Positions 47,074 to 56,541 of a stretch of DNA of 64,000 bases are shown piece by piece. Position 1 is the first letter of the stretch, and the number at the start of each line of letters is the position of its first letter. The DNA is taken from NCBI RefSeq assembly GCF_000599605.1, contig NZ_KK082679.1, positions 62,921 to 126,920 on the forward strand. The letters are read 5' to 3'. The notes under the pieces were generated by a model. The model saw nothing but the letters and a program-made list of their open reading frames with translations. It was not told the origin of the DNA and made no database searches. The stretch is from Prevotella sp. HJM029 (GTDB lineage: Bacteria; Bacteroidota; Bacteroidia; Bacteroidales; Bacteroidaceae). Both the position numbers and the translations under genes were made by a program.

Positions 47074-47768
47074 ATCGTTTCCTGTTGTGTTCCCTGCGTG
47101 GGGAACAGTGGTTTGTGTCTGCCCATATGTTTATAACCCTCGCGATGATGCAAGCTCACGAGCGTTCTTCCATCCTGTGGATCAGCATGCTGTCGGTATT
47201 CGGTGCTTATATCCACTCCGTTGCAGTGCCAAAGCGTGGCATCGTCCCGGTTGGTGGGGTATTGCAAAAGTAATACTCTTTTGCGTATTGTGCAAATAAA
47301 CGAAGCTTAAAATCACCCGAAGATAGTGGTTTGACCTTTTTAAGTGGTTCTTTTTGTGTGTGCGGAAGGCGATGTGCTGTCCCTATTCAGGGCCGCTCGG
47401 ATATCGCTATCCTCGCGTTGCGGAGGCAAAGGCGGCGCATTTTGTTGGTAATGTGGACTGCTTTTGCCAGAGATTGCTGCTGTTTTGCAAGGTAATTGCG
47501 TGCAAATCTCTGCCCTGGGGTAAAGGTTACAAATGGTGAATTTTAGTGCTTTTTATCTCTGGCTACCGCGATTGGTGCGGCAGGGTACTGCTCATTTAGT
47601 GCTTTTGATGTTGTTTCGTTCGTTTATTTTCTTTATTTTTGCAACATGAAGATGCTTTCCCGAATGGCTATCAATGCTTCATGATGGCGTTTTTGTGTGT
47701 GAGAAGCGATGGGAATAAGGGCAATGCCTTCTGCTTTTTACCTGTATAGCCCATAAAACGAATAAAAT
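47074..47768. other. Gene-free stretch between DUF5053 and the ASCH-like gene
   Basis: No reading frame here is convincing in any frame. It holds two divergent promoters (47265-47296 leftward; a -7 element TATTTTTG at 47634-47641 rightward) and a degenerate relative of the GH92-upstream motif: CTTTTGCCAGAGATTGC at 47461 with GCAAATCTCTGCCC at 47502, followed by GGGGTAAAGG. Confidence 0.5.
47265..47296 (-). promoter_or_regulatory. Promoter of the DUF5053 gene
   Basis: On the minus strand TTTG (47296-47293), 20 bases, then TACTTTTG (47272-47265), matching the consensus at both boxes. The leader would be about 190 bases. Confidence 0.65.
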
Positions 47769-48236
47769 ATGAAGCCAACAAAAGAGAACACCCTCTACCT
47801 CACTATCAAACAAGTGTATTTTGATGCGATTGTAGCAGGGCTGAAGAAAGAGGAGTATCGCGAGATTAAAAACACCACCTATAAGAAATATCTGGAGGTG
47901 GATGAGGAGGGATGGCCTTTATATCACTCGGGATTGATTGATGCAGAGAACCCTTTGCTCGGCGATCTTTGCATTTGGAACAATGGTGTCTATCCCTATG
48001 TTGCCAATCAAAAGTGGGAATATCTCTCGCTTGCTGTTGGCTATGCGAAAGCGCGTGACACGGCCATTGTTGAGATTGAGGACATCACTTTTGAGCCCTT
48101 GACAGACAAGGAGGGACATTTCGCGCGTTTTTCGGTGAGCGATGATGATGAGGCTAAGCTGGATGCGAATGGCGAATACTGCTTTTGGCTTGCCGTGTTC
48201 CATCTTGGGAAGGTTGTCGAAGTGCATAGAAAGTAA
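47769..48236 (+). CDS. ASCH/PUA-like domain protein
   Basis: A 155-residue cytoplasmic protein. The opening LYLTIKQVYFDAIVAGLKKEEYREIK matches in pattern the ASCH/PUA-like beta barrel start (small hydrophobic strand, then 'G.K..E.R' loop; here the segment KKEEYREIK), and AIVEIEDITFEP is the second conserved strand. ASCH domains are thought to bind RNA or modified nucleotides, and one member hydrolyses acetylcytidine. The exact role here is open. It is a single-gene unit with a -7 element TATTTTTG at 47634-47641, about 130 bases upstream. Confidence 0.75.
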   Translation: MKPTKENTLYLTIKQVYFDAIVAGLKKEEYREIKNTTYKKYLEVDEEGWPLYHSGLIDAENPLLGDLCIWNNGVYPYVANQKWEYLSLAVGYAKARDTAIVEIEDITFEPLTDKEGHFARFSVSDDDEAKLDANGEYCFWLAVFHLGKVVEVHRK

Positions 48237-48325
48237 AAGTTTTTGGTAGCCTTTCGAGCTGCTTTCAGTAGGTGGTGGCAACTCTTTTGGCTGCGTGTGG
48301 CGCATATTCCTGTTAATATTCAGAC

Positions 48326-48359
48326 AAAAAAGCGAGCATTTCATATGCGAAATGCCCGC
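48326..48359 (-). terminator. Terminator after tRNA-Arg
   Basis: GCGAGCATTTC (48332-48342) and GAAATGCCCGC (48349-48359) form a stem with one mismatch. On the minus strand it is followed by a run of six T. It lies 16 bases past the tRNA 3' end. Confidence 0.85.
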
Positions 48360-48375
48360 CTATCCCGAGATGAAG

Positions 48376-48449
48376 TGACCCCGTTGGGATTCAAACCCAA
48401 GACCTTCAGAACCGGAATCTGACGCTCTATTCAGCTAAGCTACGGAGCC
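48376..48449 (-). tRNA. tRNA-Arg (anticodon CCG)
   Basis: A 74-base cloverleaf on the minus strand. The acceptor stem GGCTCCG pairs with CGGGGTC (two G-U pairs), with discriminator A and no encoded CCA. The anticodon stem CAGA/TCTG encloses loop TTCCGGT, anticodon CCG, reading CGG. The T loop is TTTGAAT in stem TTGGG/CCCAA. No tRNA-overlapping element is seen around it. Confidence 0.95.
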
Positions 48450-48508
48450 AAAGTCGTGCAAATTTACGAATAATAATTGGGTATTGCAAATGTTATTGGC
48501 TCATTTAT

Positions 48509-48539
48509 TTTGCAAATAGCCCGATTTGTCGTATCTTTG
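48509..48539 (+). promoter_or_regulatory. Promoter of pepT
   Basis: TTTG at 48509-48512, exactly 19 bases, then TATCTTTG at 48532-48539. This is a perfect consensus promoter, 75 bases before the pepT ATG. Confidence 0.85.
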
Positions 48540-48613
48540 CCTATGCCCTTTGCGGTGGAAAAAGGACGCAGAGTGGTGGAAAACGAAATTTAATGGAATG
48601 AAGATAAAAGCAA

Positions 48614-49837
48614 ATGGAACTTGCAGAAAGATTTATGAATTACACCAAGTTTGACACACAGTCGAACGAGGAATCGGAAAGTGTGCCCTCCACGGCGAAG
48701 CAATTAGACTTTGCCCGCTACCTGAAGAAAGAGCTCGAGAACGAGGGTTTGAGCGATGTTGAGATGGACGAGATGGGCTATATCTACGCCACCTTGAAGG
48801 GAAACACCAAGAAAAAGGTGCCCACCATCGGTTTTATTTCGCATTATGACACGAGTCCTGATGCCAGTGGCAAGGACGTGAAGGCGCGCATCATTCGGAA
48901 TTATGACGGCAACGACATCACGCTCTCGCCCGGAAAGGTCTCCACGGTGGCCAAATTTCCCGAGCTGAAGGCGCATGTTGGCGAAGACATTATCGTCACC
49001 GATGGCACCACTTTGTTGGGTGCCGACGACAAAGCCGGCATTGCCGAGATTGTGCAGGCCATGTGTTTCTTGCGCGACCACGACGAGATCAAGCATGGTG
49101 ATATTCGCGTTGGTTTCAATCCCGACGAGGAAATTGGGCGCGGTGCCCACCATTTCGATGTCGAAAAGTTTGGTTGTGTCTGGGCTTACACGATGGATGG
49201 CGGCGATTTAGGCGACTTGGAATATGAGAATTTCAATGCGGCCGGTGCCAAAGTCACCATCAAAGGTGTGAGCGTTCACACGGGCTATGCCAAAGGGAAG
49301 ATGGTGAATGCCAGTCGTTTGGCGTGCGAATTTAACAGCATGATACCCGATACCGACATCCCCGAAGCCACTGAAGGCTATGAGGGTTTCTATCATTTGT
49401 TGGGCATAGAGAGCCGCACCGAGGAGGCGAAACTCAACTATATCATTCGTGATCACGACCGCGAGAAGTTCGAAGACCGCAAGGATTTCATGGAGCGTTG
49501 CGTCGAAAAGATGAACGAGAAATATGGCGAAGGCACCGTTTCCATCGCTATTCACGACCAATATTACAACATGAAGGAGAAAATCGACCCCAACATGCAT
49601 GTCATAGATATTGTGCTTCGTGCCATGCAAGAGAATGGGGTGGCACCCAAGGTGGAGCCTATTCGTGGCGGAACCGACGGCGCACAGCTCAGCTTCAAGG
49701 GGCTTCCTTGCCCGAATATCTTTGCCGGTGGCGTGAATTTCCATGGTCCTCACGAGTTTGTGTCGATTCAAGTGATGCAGAAAGCCGTCGATGTGATTGT
49801 GAAAATCTGCGAGATTACGGGTAATTTCGAAGATTAA
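48614..49837 (+). CDS. pepT: Peptidase T (tripeptide aminopeptidase)
   Basis: A 407-residue zinc aminopeptidase of family M20B that removes N-terminal residues from tripeptides in the cytosol. Metal and catalytic motifs are [25 protein letters not shown] and [14 protein letters not shown], with the dimerisation domain in the middle and [15 protein letters not shown] towards the end. The length is normal. It is a single-gene unit with a consensus promoter and a strong terminator. Confidence 0.96.
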   Translation: MELAERFMNYTKFDTQSNEESESVPSTAKQLDFARYLKKELENEGLSDVEMDEMGYIYATLKGNTKKKVPTIGFISHYDTSPDASGKDVKARIIRNYDGNDITLSPGKVSTVAKFPELKAHVGEDIIVTDGTTLLGADDKAGIAEIVQAMCFLRDHDEIKHGDIRVGFNPDEEIGRGAHHFDVEKFGCVWAYTMDGGDLGDLEYENFNAAGAKVTIKGVSVHTGYAKGKMVNASRLACEFNSMIPDTDIPEATEGYEGFYHLLGIESRTEEAKLNYIIRDHDREKFEDRKDFMERCVEKMNEKYGEGTVSIAIHDQYYNMKEKIDPNMHVIDIVLRAMQENGVAPKVEPIRGGTDGAQLSFKGLPCPNIFAGGVNFHGPHEFVSIQVMQKAVDVIVKICEITGNFED

Positions 49838-49919
49838 TCGCGTCGGGCAACCGGCTTCGTCGGGGTGACATGGCGTCGCTCCTGCCCGCCGTTTGCTGCC
49901 CGGTTAGCTGATGATAAAA

Positions 49920-49957
49920 CAAAGGCTTATGTCCATTTCGATGGACATAAGCTTTTA
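49920..49957. terminator. Bidirectional terminator between pepT and the exported-protein gene
   Basis: A perfect 12-bp stem, GCTTATGTCCAT (49925-49936) and ATGGACATAAGC (49941-49952), with a TTCG tetraloop, then TTTTATT. On the other strand CTTTGTTTT follows. It lies between convergent genes. Confidence 0.93.
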
Positions 49958-49986
49958 TTGTTGTGGTGGATGGTGCGTGCTGCAGC

Positions 49987-50490
49987 CTACTTTCCCGCTT
50001 TCTTAAGCGCAGCTTTCAACACTTTTCCGCAGACTTTCCCTGCACTTTCGGCACCCTGTTTGATGAGGTTGAGCCTCGTTCCCCACACGCCGCCGCGCGT
50101 TTTCAGTGCGTCGATGCGTGCTATTTCGTGTTGTTGCGCGTCTAACAGCAACGCATCGCAGAGGTAATCGCCCTTTGTGCTCACACTGTTGACCACCACT
50201 TTCAGGGTGTAAGGTGCGTCGGGAAAATGTCCAATGGTCAGCCCATCGCCCAATGTGCGGTTGGCATCATTCGTGAAAATGCCCACCACCTCGGGCTTAT
50301 CCTTCTGCCAATCGGTCTCATAAGCGCTAAAATCTGCCTCCGACATGCCGTGAATATTCATAAACACCATATCGAAATTCACGCGACTTTCTCCCTTTAG
50401 TGGGGCAAAAGAGCCTTGCACACGGCCTTGTGCTGCCATGTTGAGCACGCCCATCAGAGCGAATGAAAGTAAAAATAAAATCCGTTTCAT
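49987..50490 (-). CDS. Exported conserved hypothetical protein
   Basis: A 167-residue protein with signal peptide MKRILFLLSFALMGVLNMAAQ and a soluble beta-rich body (VNFDMVFMNIHGMSEADFS, LKVVVNSVSTKGDYLCDALL), ending in a basic helix (GKVCGKVLKAALKKAGK). I do not recognise the family. Similar small exported proteins are common in Prevotella. It is a single-gene unit between pepT (convergent) and the fructokinase operon, with a 185-base gap before the latter. Confidence 0.75.
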   Translation of the reverse strand: MKRILFLLSFALMGVLNMAAQGRVQGSFAPLKGESRVNFDMVFMNIHGMSEADFSAYETDWQKDKPEVVGIFTNDANRTLGDGLTIGHFPDAPYTLKVVVNSVSTKGDYLCDALLLDAQQHEIARIDALKTRGGVWGTRLNLIKQGAESAGKVCGKVLKAALKKAGK

Positions 50491-50675
50491 CTTGTATATT
50501 TAAAAGTTTTGCATTGCTATTGGGCAACCAGCTTGACGTATCGAAAGTCATTTTGGATTTGCCGGAGGAAAATGCCATCAGGAGTTATGGCTCCGCCTTT
50601 GATTTAGATGCCACAAAATTATCATTTTAATTTCATTCTAAGCCTTGTTTTATGCTGTTTTTGCTTATCTTTTAT

Positions 50676-51566
50676 TTACTTTTCCCTCAGCTGCCTGGTG
50701 AACTTCTCGGGGAGTTGAGGCATCGCTCCATTCTGTGTGCAAACATAGGCACTTACTTCAACAGCAAGTTTATGTGCCTGTTTGATCGATTTTCCTGCCA
50801 GAATTGCAGAACAGAAAGTGCTCGTAAAACTGTCTCCGGCGCCCACAGTGTCGGCAACTTCAACAGATGGAGTCTCTTGGAAAGACTTTGTTGCCGGTGC
50901 GAAGACATAGCTTCCATTAACGCCACAGGTGAGAACAAGCATCTTTAGATTGTATTTTCCTAAAATGAGCCAGCATTTGTTTTCGATATCCAGGCCGGAA
51001 TAGCCGAAGAGTCGCCCCAGCGTGATGAGCTCTTCATCATTGATTTTTAGGATGTCGCAGGATGCAATGGCATCTTGAATGATTTCTTTTGTATAGAAAT
51101 TCTGACGCAGATTAATGTCGAAAATTTTCAAACAATCCTTTGGTGTGGCCTCAAGAAAGCGGTGAATGGTGGTTCTGGACACACTGTTGCGCTGTGCTAA
51201 CGAACCAAAGCATACTGCACGAGCGTTCTTTGCCACGGTTTCAATCTCGCTGTTGAAGGGAATATTATCCCAGGCCACATTTTCCTTAATGTCGTAAGTG
51301 GGTACCCCCTCATCATCAAGTGTCACCTGTACGGTCCCTGTGGGGTAATCGACAAGTGGCATGATATAGTTGAGTCCTTTCTCGTTGAGTTGTTTTCGTG
51401 TTTCATCTCCTAAGATGTCATTGCCTAAAGCGCTGATAGCCATGGCATCGAAACCAAACTGATGGACGTGATAAGCAAAGTTGGCGGGGGCTCCACCAAG
51501 TTTTGAACCGTCGGGTAAGCAATCCCATAATGCTTCACCAAGACCTACTATAAATCTTTCTTGCAT
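50676..51566 (-). CDS. Fructokinase (PfkB family)
   Basis: A 296-residue ribokinase-fold sugar kinase that phosphorylates fructose with ATP. The start has GLGEALWDCLPDGSKLGGAPANFAYH in pattern (shown in part by LGGAPANFAYH), and the PfkB signature with the catalytic Asp is DTVGAGDSFTSTF. As last gene of the GH32 locus it handles the fructose released from fructans after uptake. The start at 51566 (MQERFIVGLGE) is the usual one. Confidence 0.93.
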   Translation of the reverse strand: MQERFIVGLGEALWDCLPDGSKLGGAPANFAYHVHQFGFDAMAISALGNDILGDETRKQLNEKGLNYIMPLVDYPTGTVQVTLDDEGVPTYDIKENVAWDNIPFNSEIETVAKNARAVCFGSLAQRNSVSRTTIHRFLEATPKDCLKIFDINLRQNFYTKEIIQDAIASCDILKINDEELITLGRLFGYSGLDIENKCWLILGKYNLKMLVLTCGVNGSYVFAPATKSFQETPSVEVADTVGAGDSFTSTFCSAILAGKSIKQAHKLAVEVSAYVCTQNGAMPQLPEKFTRQLREK

Positions 51567-51729
51567 AAGTTAAAAATAGGAGCCTCGCCGCCGCTTTCTC
51601 TCCATGGAGCAGCAAGTGGGCCGTCGAGGCTGGTTGAATGATTTTTGTTTATATCTTCTTTATACTGTAACCGTTTGTTCTTTTGCGTCATTTCCTCTAT
51701 CAAGAGTGAGGCCTTGTTTTGCAGTCATG

Positions 51730-52935
51730 CTACTTCTCGCTCTCAGAAGACGGGACAGGGATGAGACTTTTAATATAGGTGAACAGGTAGATGACGCCTA
51801 TTGCCATGACGAGGATGGCTCCGGATTGTCCCATGCGCACGCTTGCAAAGCCCATAATTAATGGGAAAATGGTGCCACCAAAGAGCCCCATAATCATGAG
51901 TCCGCTCACTTCATTCTTCTTTGTGGGAACGCCTTGCAGTGCTTGGGCGAAAACCATTGAGAACACATTAGAGTTTCCATAGCCCACCAGTGCAATCGAA
52001 GTATAGAGCATCCATTCTGACGTTCCGAAATAAAGCCCCACCATACTCAATGCCATCATTGAAACACTGATGATGAAGAATGTGCGTGTTTTCAAAAAAC
52101 GCAAGATGATGCTTCCCGTAAGGCAGCCCAATGTGCGGAAAAGAAAATAAAAGCTGGTTGACTGTATGGCATCATTCAACGGGAGATGAAGTTTTTCTTG
52201 CAGAATTTTAGGTGCAGTAGTGTTTACACCAACATCAATACCCACATGGCACATGATGCCCATGAAGCTCAACAAGACAATTGGAATGCCCAAGAGTTTG
52301 AAGCAAGCGATGTATTCATCCATCACATTACGGGCGGGGAGCTGATTTTCAACGATAACCGTTTCTTCCTCAATGGGCGTGCCCAGAAGCAACAAGGTTG
52401 CTATAATGCCCACTACCATATAGATAGGGAAAAGGACACGCCATCCTAAACCAAAGTTAGGCAGTGTTGCTGTAGCGCCCCAAGCAGCGAGATAAGGCAC
52501 TAAGAACGATGCAATGGCCTTGATGAATTGGCCGAAAGTGAGGGTGCTGGCGAGGTTCCCGCCTTTAATTACGGTTGAAACCAGCGGGTTGAGTGAGGTT
52601 TGCATGAGTGCATTACCAATACCAAGCAGTGAAAAGGCAATCAACATCAAAACATAACTTTCACCGAAGAGGGGCAGAAGTAAGGATATAAAAGTAATAG
52701 CGAGTGATAACAACACTGTCTTTTTGCGTCCAATCTTATTCATCAGCACCCCTGTAGGCACAGAGAAAATGAGGAACCAAAAGAAAACAAGGGACGGGAA
52801 TATATTAGCTTGCACGTCGTTTAATCCCAAATCAGACTTTACATAGTTAGATGCTGTGCCCACAAGATCGACGAAGCCCATCGCAAAGAAGCAAAGCATC
52901 ACGGGGATAATCGTTAGTTTGTTGTTTTTTTCCAT
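51730..52935 (-). CDS. MFS sugar permease (FucP/fructose-type)
   Basis: A 401-residue inner-membrane transporter with twelve helices, of the fucose/glucose-galactose permease group of the major facilitator superfamily. It has GVLMNKIGRKKTVLLSL between helices 2 and 3, the family's conserved loop, and PTKKNEVSGLMIMGLFGGTI in the second half. In this locus it would import fructose by proton symport. It follows GH32 after a gap with an attenuating hairpin and is followed by fructokinase. Confidence 0.9.
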   Translation of the reverse strand: MEKNNKLTIIPVMLCFFAMGFVDLVGTASNYVKSDLGLNDVQANIFPSLVFFWFLIFSVPTGVLMNKIGRKKTVLLSLAITFISLLLPLFGESYVLMLIAFSLLGIGNALMQTSLNPLVSTVIKGGNLASTLTFGQFIKAIASFLVPYLAAWGATATLPNFGLGWRVLFPIYMVVGIIATLLLLGTPIEEETVIVENQLPARNVMDEYIACFKLLGIPIVLLSFMGIMCHVGIDVGVNTTAPKILQEKLHLPLNDAIQSTSFYFLFRTLGCLTGSIILRFLKTRTFFIISVSMMALSMVGLYFGTSEWMLYTSIALVGYGNSNVFSMVFAQALQGVPTKKNEVSGLMIMGLFGGTIFPLIMGFASVRMGQSGAILVMAIGVIYLFTYIKSLIPVPSSESEK

Positions 52936-52996
52936 ATTGAGAATTGATTTTTGTTTTTGATTGACTGATTGTTGTTAAATTGGAATGGACAGAAGG

Positions 52997-53027
52997 AAAA
53001 ATCGTTCTTTTACGGAGAACGATTTTT
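52997..53027 (-). terminator. Hairpin between GH32 and permease genes
   Basis: AAAAATCGTTCT (52997-53008) pairs with AGAACGATTTTT (53016-53027). It has a 7-nt loop, with A/T ends that allow termination on the minus strand. It may reduce read-through from susC-susD-GH32 into the permease and kinase genes. Confidence 0.75.
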
Positions 53028-53036
53028 CTTTTCACT

Positions 53037-54767
53037 TTATTTTAAAGTATAGATAGTTGTCTTTGCACCTCCCTTTACGACAAGGTTGTTATAGGGTTGT
53101 GTTGGGAACACGAGATTGGTCATGGCCATTTTCCCTGCAGCGTCGAAAGCCTCAATGCTACATTTATCGATGAAGAGGCGCAACTGTGTGATTGTCCCGT
53201 ATGTGGGGGCTATGCTTACGGTCTTAAACATGTTGCTGAAATCCGTCATTCCACTTTGTGTGCGGTCCATGCTAAACGTGCGGTTCTTAGGGTTGTAGGT
53301 CATCACAACACGCTCGTTCTTATCGTTACTGAGTGTGATGACCGTGGGCTTAGACTGCGAACGAATGTCCATCACAATTTCACAGGCTTCAGTTGGCTTC
53401 CCAACCTTTGCACTACGAAGTGCCAACAGCTCTTTAGAAGGCGTCACACTCACGTAGGTTTCATCGCCAAAAGTAAAGAGACCGAGATCGCGCGGCACTG
53501 AGTTAGCGCTGCGATATTGCATCGTTGGTACTTCATTGGCATATTGCCAGTTGCTCATCCAAGCCATAACAACATGCCTTCCATCGGGTGCATTGTCGAA
53601 ACCGACGGTAGCATAGTGGTCTTTACCATAATCCATCCATTTCGTTACTTCCGGTTTGCTCTCGCAAGTGAACTTATGGCCATCGAAATCGCCAACAAAA
53701 TACTGTGTAGCGCTGCCGCCAAAAGGTCCACCAGGATTGATGTTGCAAATGAGTAGCCATTTTGTTTCATGGGTTCCGCTAACCGGTAACTTCATCAGGT
53801 CAGGGCATTCCCAAACCCCTCCGTGGTTACCATATTCATGTCCGAACTTACTTTCGAGCACCCAGTTCTTCAGATTCTTGGAACTGTAGATGTTCATTTC
53901 CTGTCCAGCAGCAAGAATAAGGTTCCAAGCCTTGATATCTTCATTCCAAAACACATGTGGATCACGGAAATCAGGCACATCAGCTGTAATCACAGGATTA
54001 TTGTTATATTTGGTGAAGGTTTTCCCATTGTCAGTGCTATAAGCCAAACTCTGTGTCTGATTTGTGCCGGCTGAGGTGTAAAAAGCCACGATTGCCTGGT
54101 TACCGAAGCCTGCTGTGTTCTCTTTATCAACTACAGAAGAGCCGCTAAAGATTGTTCCAAGAGCATCGGGAGTGATGGCATCGCCCTCAAATGTCCAATG
54201 TGCAAGGTCTTTGGAAGTGGAGTGTCCCCAGGTCATATTCTCCCAATACGAGCCATAAGGATTGCGTTGGAAGTAGAGATGCCACACTCCATCCTTATAG
54301 AACATGCCGTTGGGGTCGTTCATCCAGCCCCAAAGTGGGGTGTGATGATAGACAGGACGATATTTCTCGCGGTTGGAAGTGTCGAAATAATCGCTTGTTT
54401 TTAGCATTTTCCAAGCTACGAAGTCCTTGACTGCTCCGGTAGAACGTCGATTACTTTGAAATGTAATGTCGAGTAACACGTCGCTATCTTGGTGTGTGTC
54501 GAGTTCCAAAGGTACGCTATAATCAACGTTGTCAATGGCCAAACGGCAGTTGAGTTCTTTCACCACTTGATTATCTCTGATCACGCGTAAATGGGCATTT
54601 TCCTCCTTTTCTTCGATCGGTAAGATGAGGAATTTGTGCTTTGATTGCAAGCGATAAATCACATGATTGTCGCCAAGTATGTTGAGTGTCCCAGGAGCTT
54701 GCGCCTGAACAGCAAGTGATGAAGCGGCACAAAAGGCCGCCATCACGAGTTTATGGATGTTCTTCAT
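53037..54767 (-). CDS. GH32 fructan hydrolase (levanase/inulinase/sucrase type)
   Basis: An exported five-bladed propeller glycosidase of 576 residues. The signal peptide ends at VQA-QA (about 22) and no lipobox is present. An N-terminal domain of about 110 residues precedes the catalytic core. The nucleophile is D151 in GWMNDPNGM, the stabiliser RDP at 268-270, and the acid/base E320 in WECPDLM. The C-terminal beta sandwich ends in KTTIYTLK. It directly follows susD (9-base gap). Levan or inulin preference and endo or exo action cannot be read. As no lipidation is seen it is probably periplasmic, releasing fructose. Confidence 0.95.
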   Translation of the reverse strand: MKNIHKLVMAAFCAASSLAVQAQAPGTLNILGDNHVIYRLQSKHKFLILPIEEKEENAHLRVIRDNQVVKELNCRLAIDNVDYSVPLELDTHQDSDVLLDITFQSNRRSTGAVKDFVAWKMLKTSDYFDTSNREKYRPVYHHTPLWGWMNDPNGMFYKDGVWHLYFQRNPYGSYWENMTWGHSTSKDLAHWTFEGDAITPDALGTIFSGSSVVDKENTAGFGNQAIVAFYTSAGTNQTQSLAYSTDNGKTFTKYNNNPVITADVPDFRDPHVFWNEDIKAWNLILAAGQEMNIYSSKNLKNWVLESKFGHEYGNHGGVWECPDLMKLPVSGTHETKWLLICNINPGGPFGGSATQYFVGDFDGHKFTCESKPEVTKWMDYGKDHYATVGFDNAPDGRHVVMAWMSNWQYANEVPTMQYRSANSVPRDLGLFTFGDETYVSVTPSKELLALRSAKVGKPTEACEIVMDIRSQSKPTVITLSNDKNERVVMTYNPKNRTFSMDRTQSGMTDFSNMFKTVSIAPTYGTITQLRLFIDKCSIEAFDAAGKMAMTNLVFPTQPYNNLVVKGGAKTTIYTLK

Positions 54768-54776
54768 ATCGTTATT

Positions 54777-56516
54777 TTATTTATTGTAACCCTTGTTCTG
54801 TGTGTATAATCCTGGGATATAATACAACTGGTTGTAGGGGACTGGGAAGAATTCGTTCTTTTCGGGTGTGAAGTGTGCATCCTTATAGTATTGTGCAAAC
54901 TTCGTTCCTTCATAATTGTCATTGACTTCGGTTTGGAAGTAATGATTCAACGTTTCCGAAGCAATGCCCCAACGACGCAGATCAAAGAAGCGTTCGTGCT
55001 CCATGCCCATCTCTAAGCGACGTTCCCAACGCAGACACTTGCGCGCAGTTTCTTTGTCGGCGAAATAGGAACTTGGATAAAGTGCAATTTCACATTGATT
55101 GGCCGCATAGGCAATATGCTTGTTGATTGAATTGGCCGCACGCTGACGAATGGCATTGATGATTGTACGTGCTTCAGACAAGCGGCCAAGTTCGATGAGT
55201 GCTTCTGCACGCATAAGCATTACATCCGTGTAGCGGAACACATATTCATTCATGGCAAAAGCCTGCCAAGGAGAGTTGTAAGTTTCGCCCTTACTGCGCT
55301 GTGGAACCTCCTTTAATGAGGTGTAATAGCCATAATCATTTGGATTGCGCGAATTCTTTTTCGTTAGCGTGTACTGATTTTCATACTTATAGGGGAAGGT
55401 TGGCATGCCCACGGTATGGAACAAACGTGGGTCCCACTTTTGCGTTGTAGGATGTCCATTTACAGGATGAGCCTGTGTTTGGTCGAAATCATCAAACTCG
55501 GGAAGCCCGTTCTTCGTTTTGAAAGCATCTACAAGATTCTGTGAAGGTTTGTGGAAGTCCCATCCACAAGACCATATTCCCCAACAACCATTCAGTGTGT
55601 TCGACCAGTTTGCACGGCCAAAAGTGGTGTTATCGTCTTTATAATCAGAACATTGTACGGCAAAAATTGATTCTTTACTGTTCTTATGTTCGGGCAGGAA
55701 GATGTCGCCATAATCTTCAAGATAACCATAATTTGAACCGACAACGGCATCGGTATAGTCGATTACCTTCTGCATATCAGTGGGGTTGATGTGCGAAACA
55801 CCCGTTGTTTGCTCATAACCATCGCCCCAAGCCAAATCCAAATAGCACTTCGCTAAATAGGATGCAGCTGCAATCTTATGGGCACGAGCCCTTTCGCTTT
55901 GCGTTTCAGGCAAGACATCATAAGCCGTTTTGAAATCAGCGATAATCTTTTCATAGAGTTGTTGATAGGTGAGTGCATCATTAGGCGTTTTCTCTTGTGC
56001 GTTGTTTTTGAACACTTCTTCGTCAATCCATGGCACTTTACGGAACACCGTAATCAGCTTATAATAGAAGTGTGCACGCAAAAACTTCACTTCAGCAATG
56101 CGTTGTGCCGTGACGGTTGCGCCTAACTTACTGTTTCCATACTTCTCAAGTGAGGCTAAGGCACGGTTACAGCGTGAGACAGCTGCAAAGAGTCTGTACC
56201 AAAGTTCATCTAACGGACCTATCGTTGAGGTCATGTTCGTCCAAATTTCAAATGGATGATAATCTGTGTCGTTCACTCCCGACCCACCTTTTAAGCAATC
56301 GTCTGAAGTGACATCGCCATAAGTCCAAAGATTAAATGGATACTGATACCAGCAATCGCCCAACATCGCATAGGCACTATTGGTCATAGCCTCAGGGTCA
56401 GAGAAAGCCTTCTCTTCATCAACTACAGCTGTTGGCTTATAGTCAAGGAAATCATTGCAGCCTGAAAGTGTGAAGCTGCCTGTTAGCAATAGAATTGCAA
56501 TATATATATTTTTCAT
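54777..56516 (-). CDS. SusD-like outer-membrane glycan-binding lipoprotein
   Basis: A 579-residue RagB/SusD family lipoprotein. The lipobox is LSGC after a hydrophobic segment, and mature start CNDFLDYKPTA is typical. TPR-like helices follow (LRAHFYYKLITVF, AHKIAAASYLAKCYLDLAWG), then the C-terminal AEALIELGRLSEARTIINAI and RRLEMGMEHERFFDLRRWG, both standard. It caps the SusC channel encoded directly upstream and binds fructan outside the cell. The gap to GH32 is 9 bases. Confidence 0.95.
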   Translation of the reverse strand: MKNIYIAILLLTGSFTLSGCNDFLDYKPTAVVDEEKAFSDPEAMTNSAYAMLGDCWYQYPFNLWTYGDVTSDDCLKGGSGVNDTDYHPFEIWTNMTSTIGPLDELWYRLFAAVSRCNRALASLEKYGNSKLGATVTAQRIAEVKFLRAHFYYKLITVFRKVPWIDEEVFKNNAQEKTPNDALTYQQLYEKIIADFKTAYDVLPETQSERARAHKIAAASYLAKCYLDLAWGDGYEQTTGVSHINPTDMQKVIDYTDAVVGSNYGYLEDYGDIFLPEHKNSKESIFAVQCSDYKDDNTTFGRANWSNTLNGCWGIWSCGWDFHKPSQNLVDAFKTKNGLPEFDDFDQTQAHPVNGHPTTQKWDPRLFHTVGMPTFPYKYENQYTLTKKNSRNPNDYGYYTSLKEVPQRSKGETYNSPWQAFAMNEYVFRYTDVMLMRAEALIELGRLSEARTIINAIRQRAANSINKHIAYAANQCEIALYPSSYFADKETARKCLRWERRLEMGMEHERFFDLRRWGIASETLNHYFQTEVNDNYEGTKFAQYYKDAHFTPEKNEFFPVPYNQLYYIPGLYTQNKGYNK

Positions 56517-56541
56517 TTGTCTGTCAATTTAAATTAAATCG

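Noticed and set aside
48376-48449. tRNA-Arg as attachment site of an integrated element
   Set aside because: No repeat of the tRNA 3' end and no integrase or element genes are found around it.
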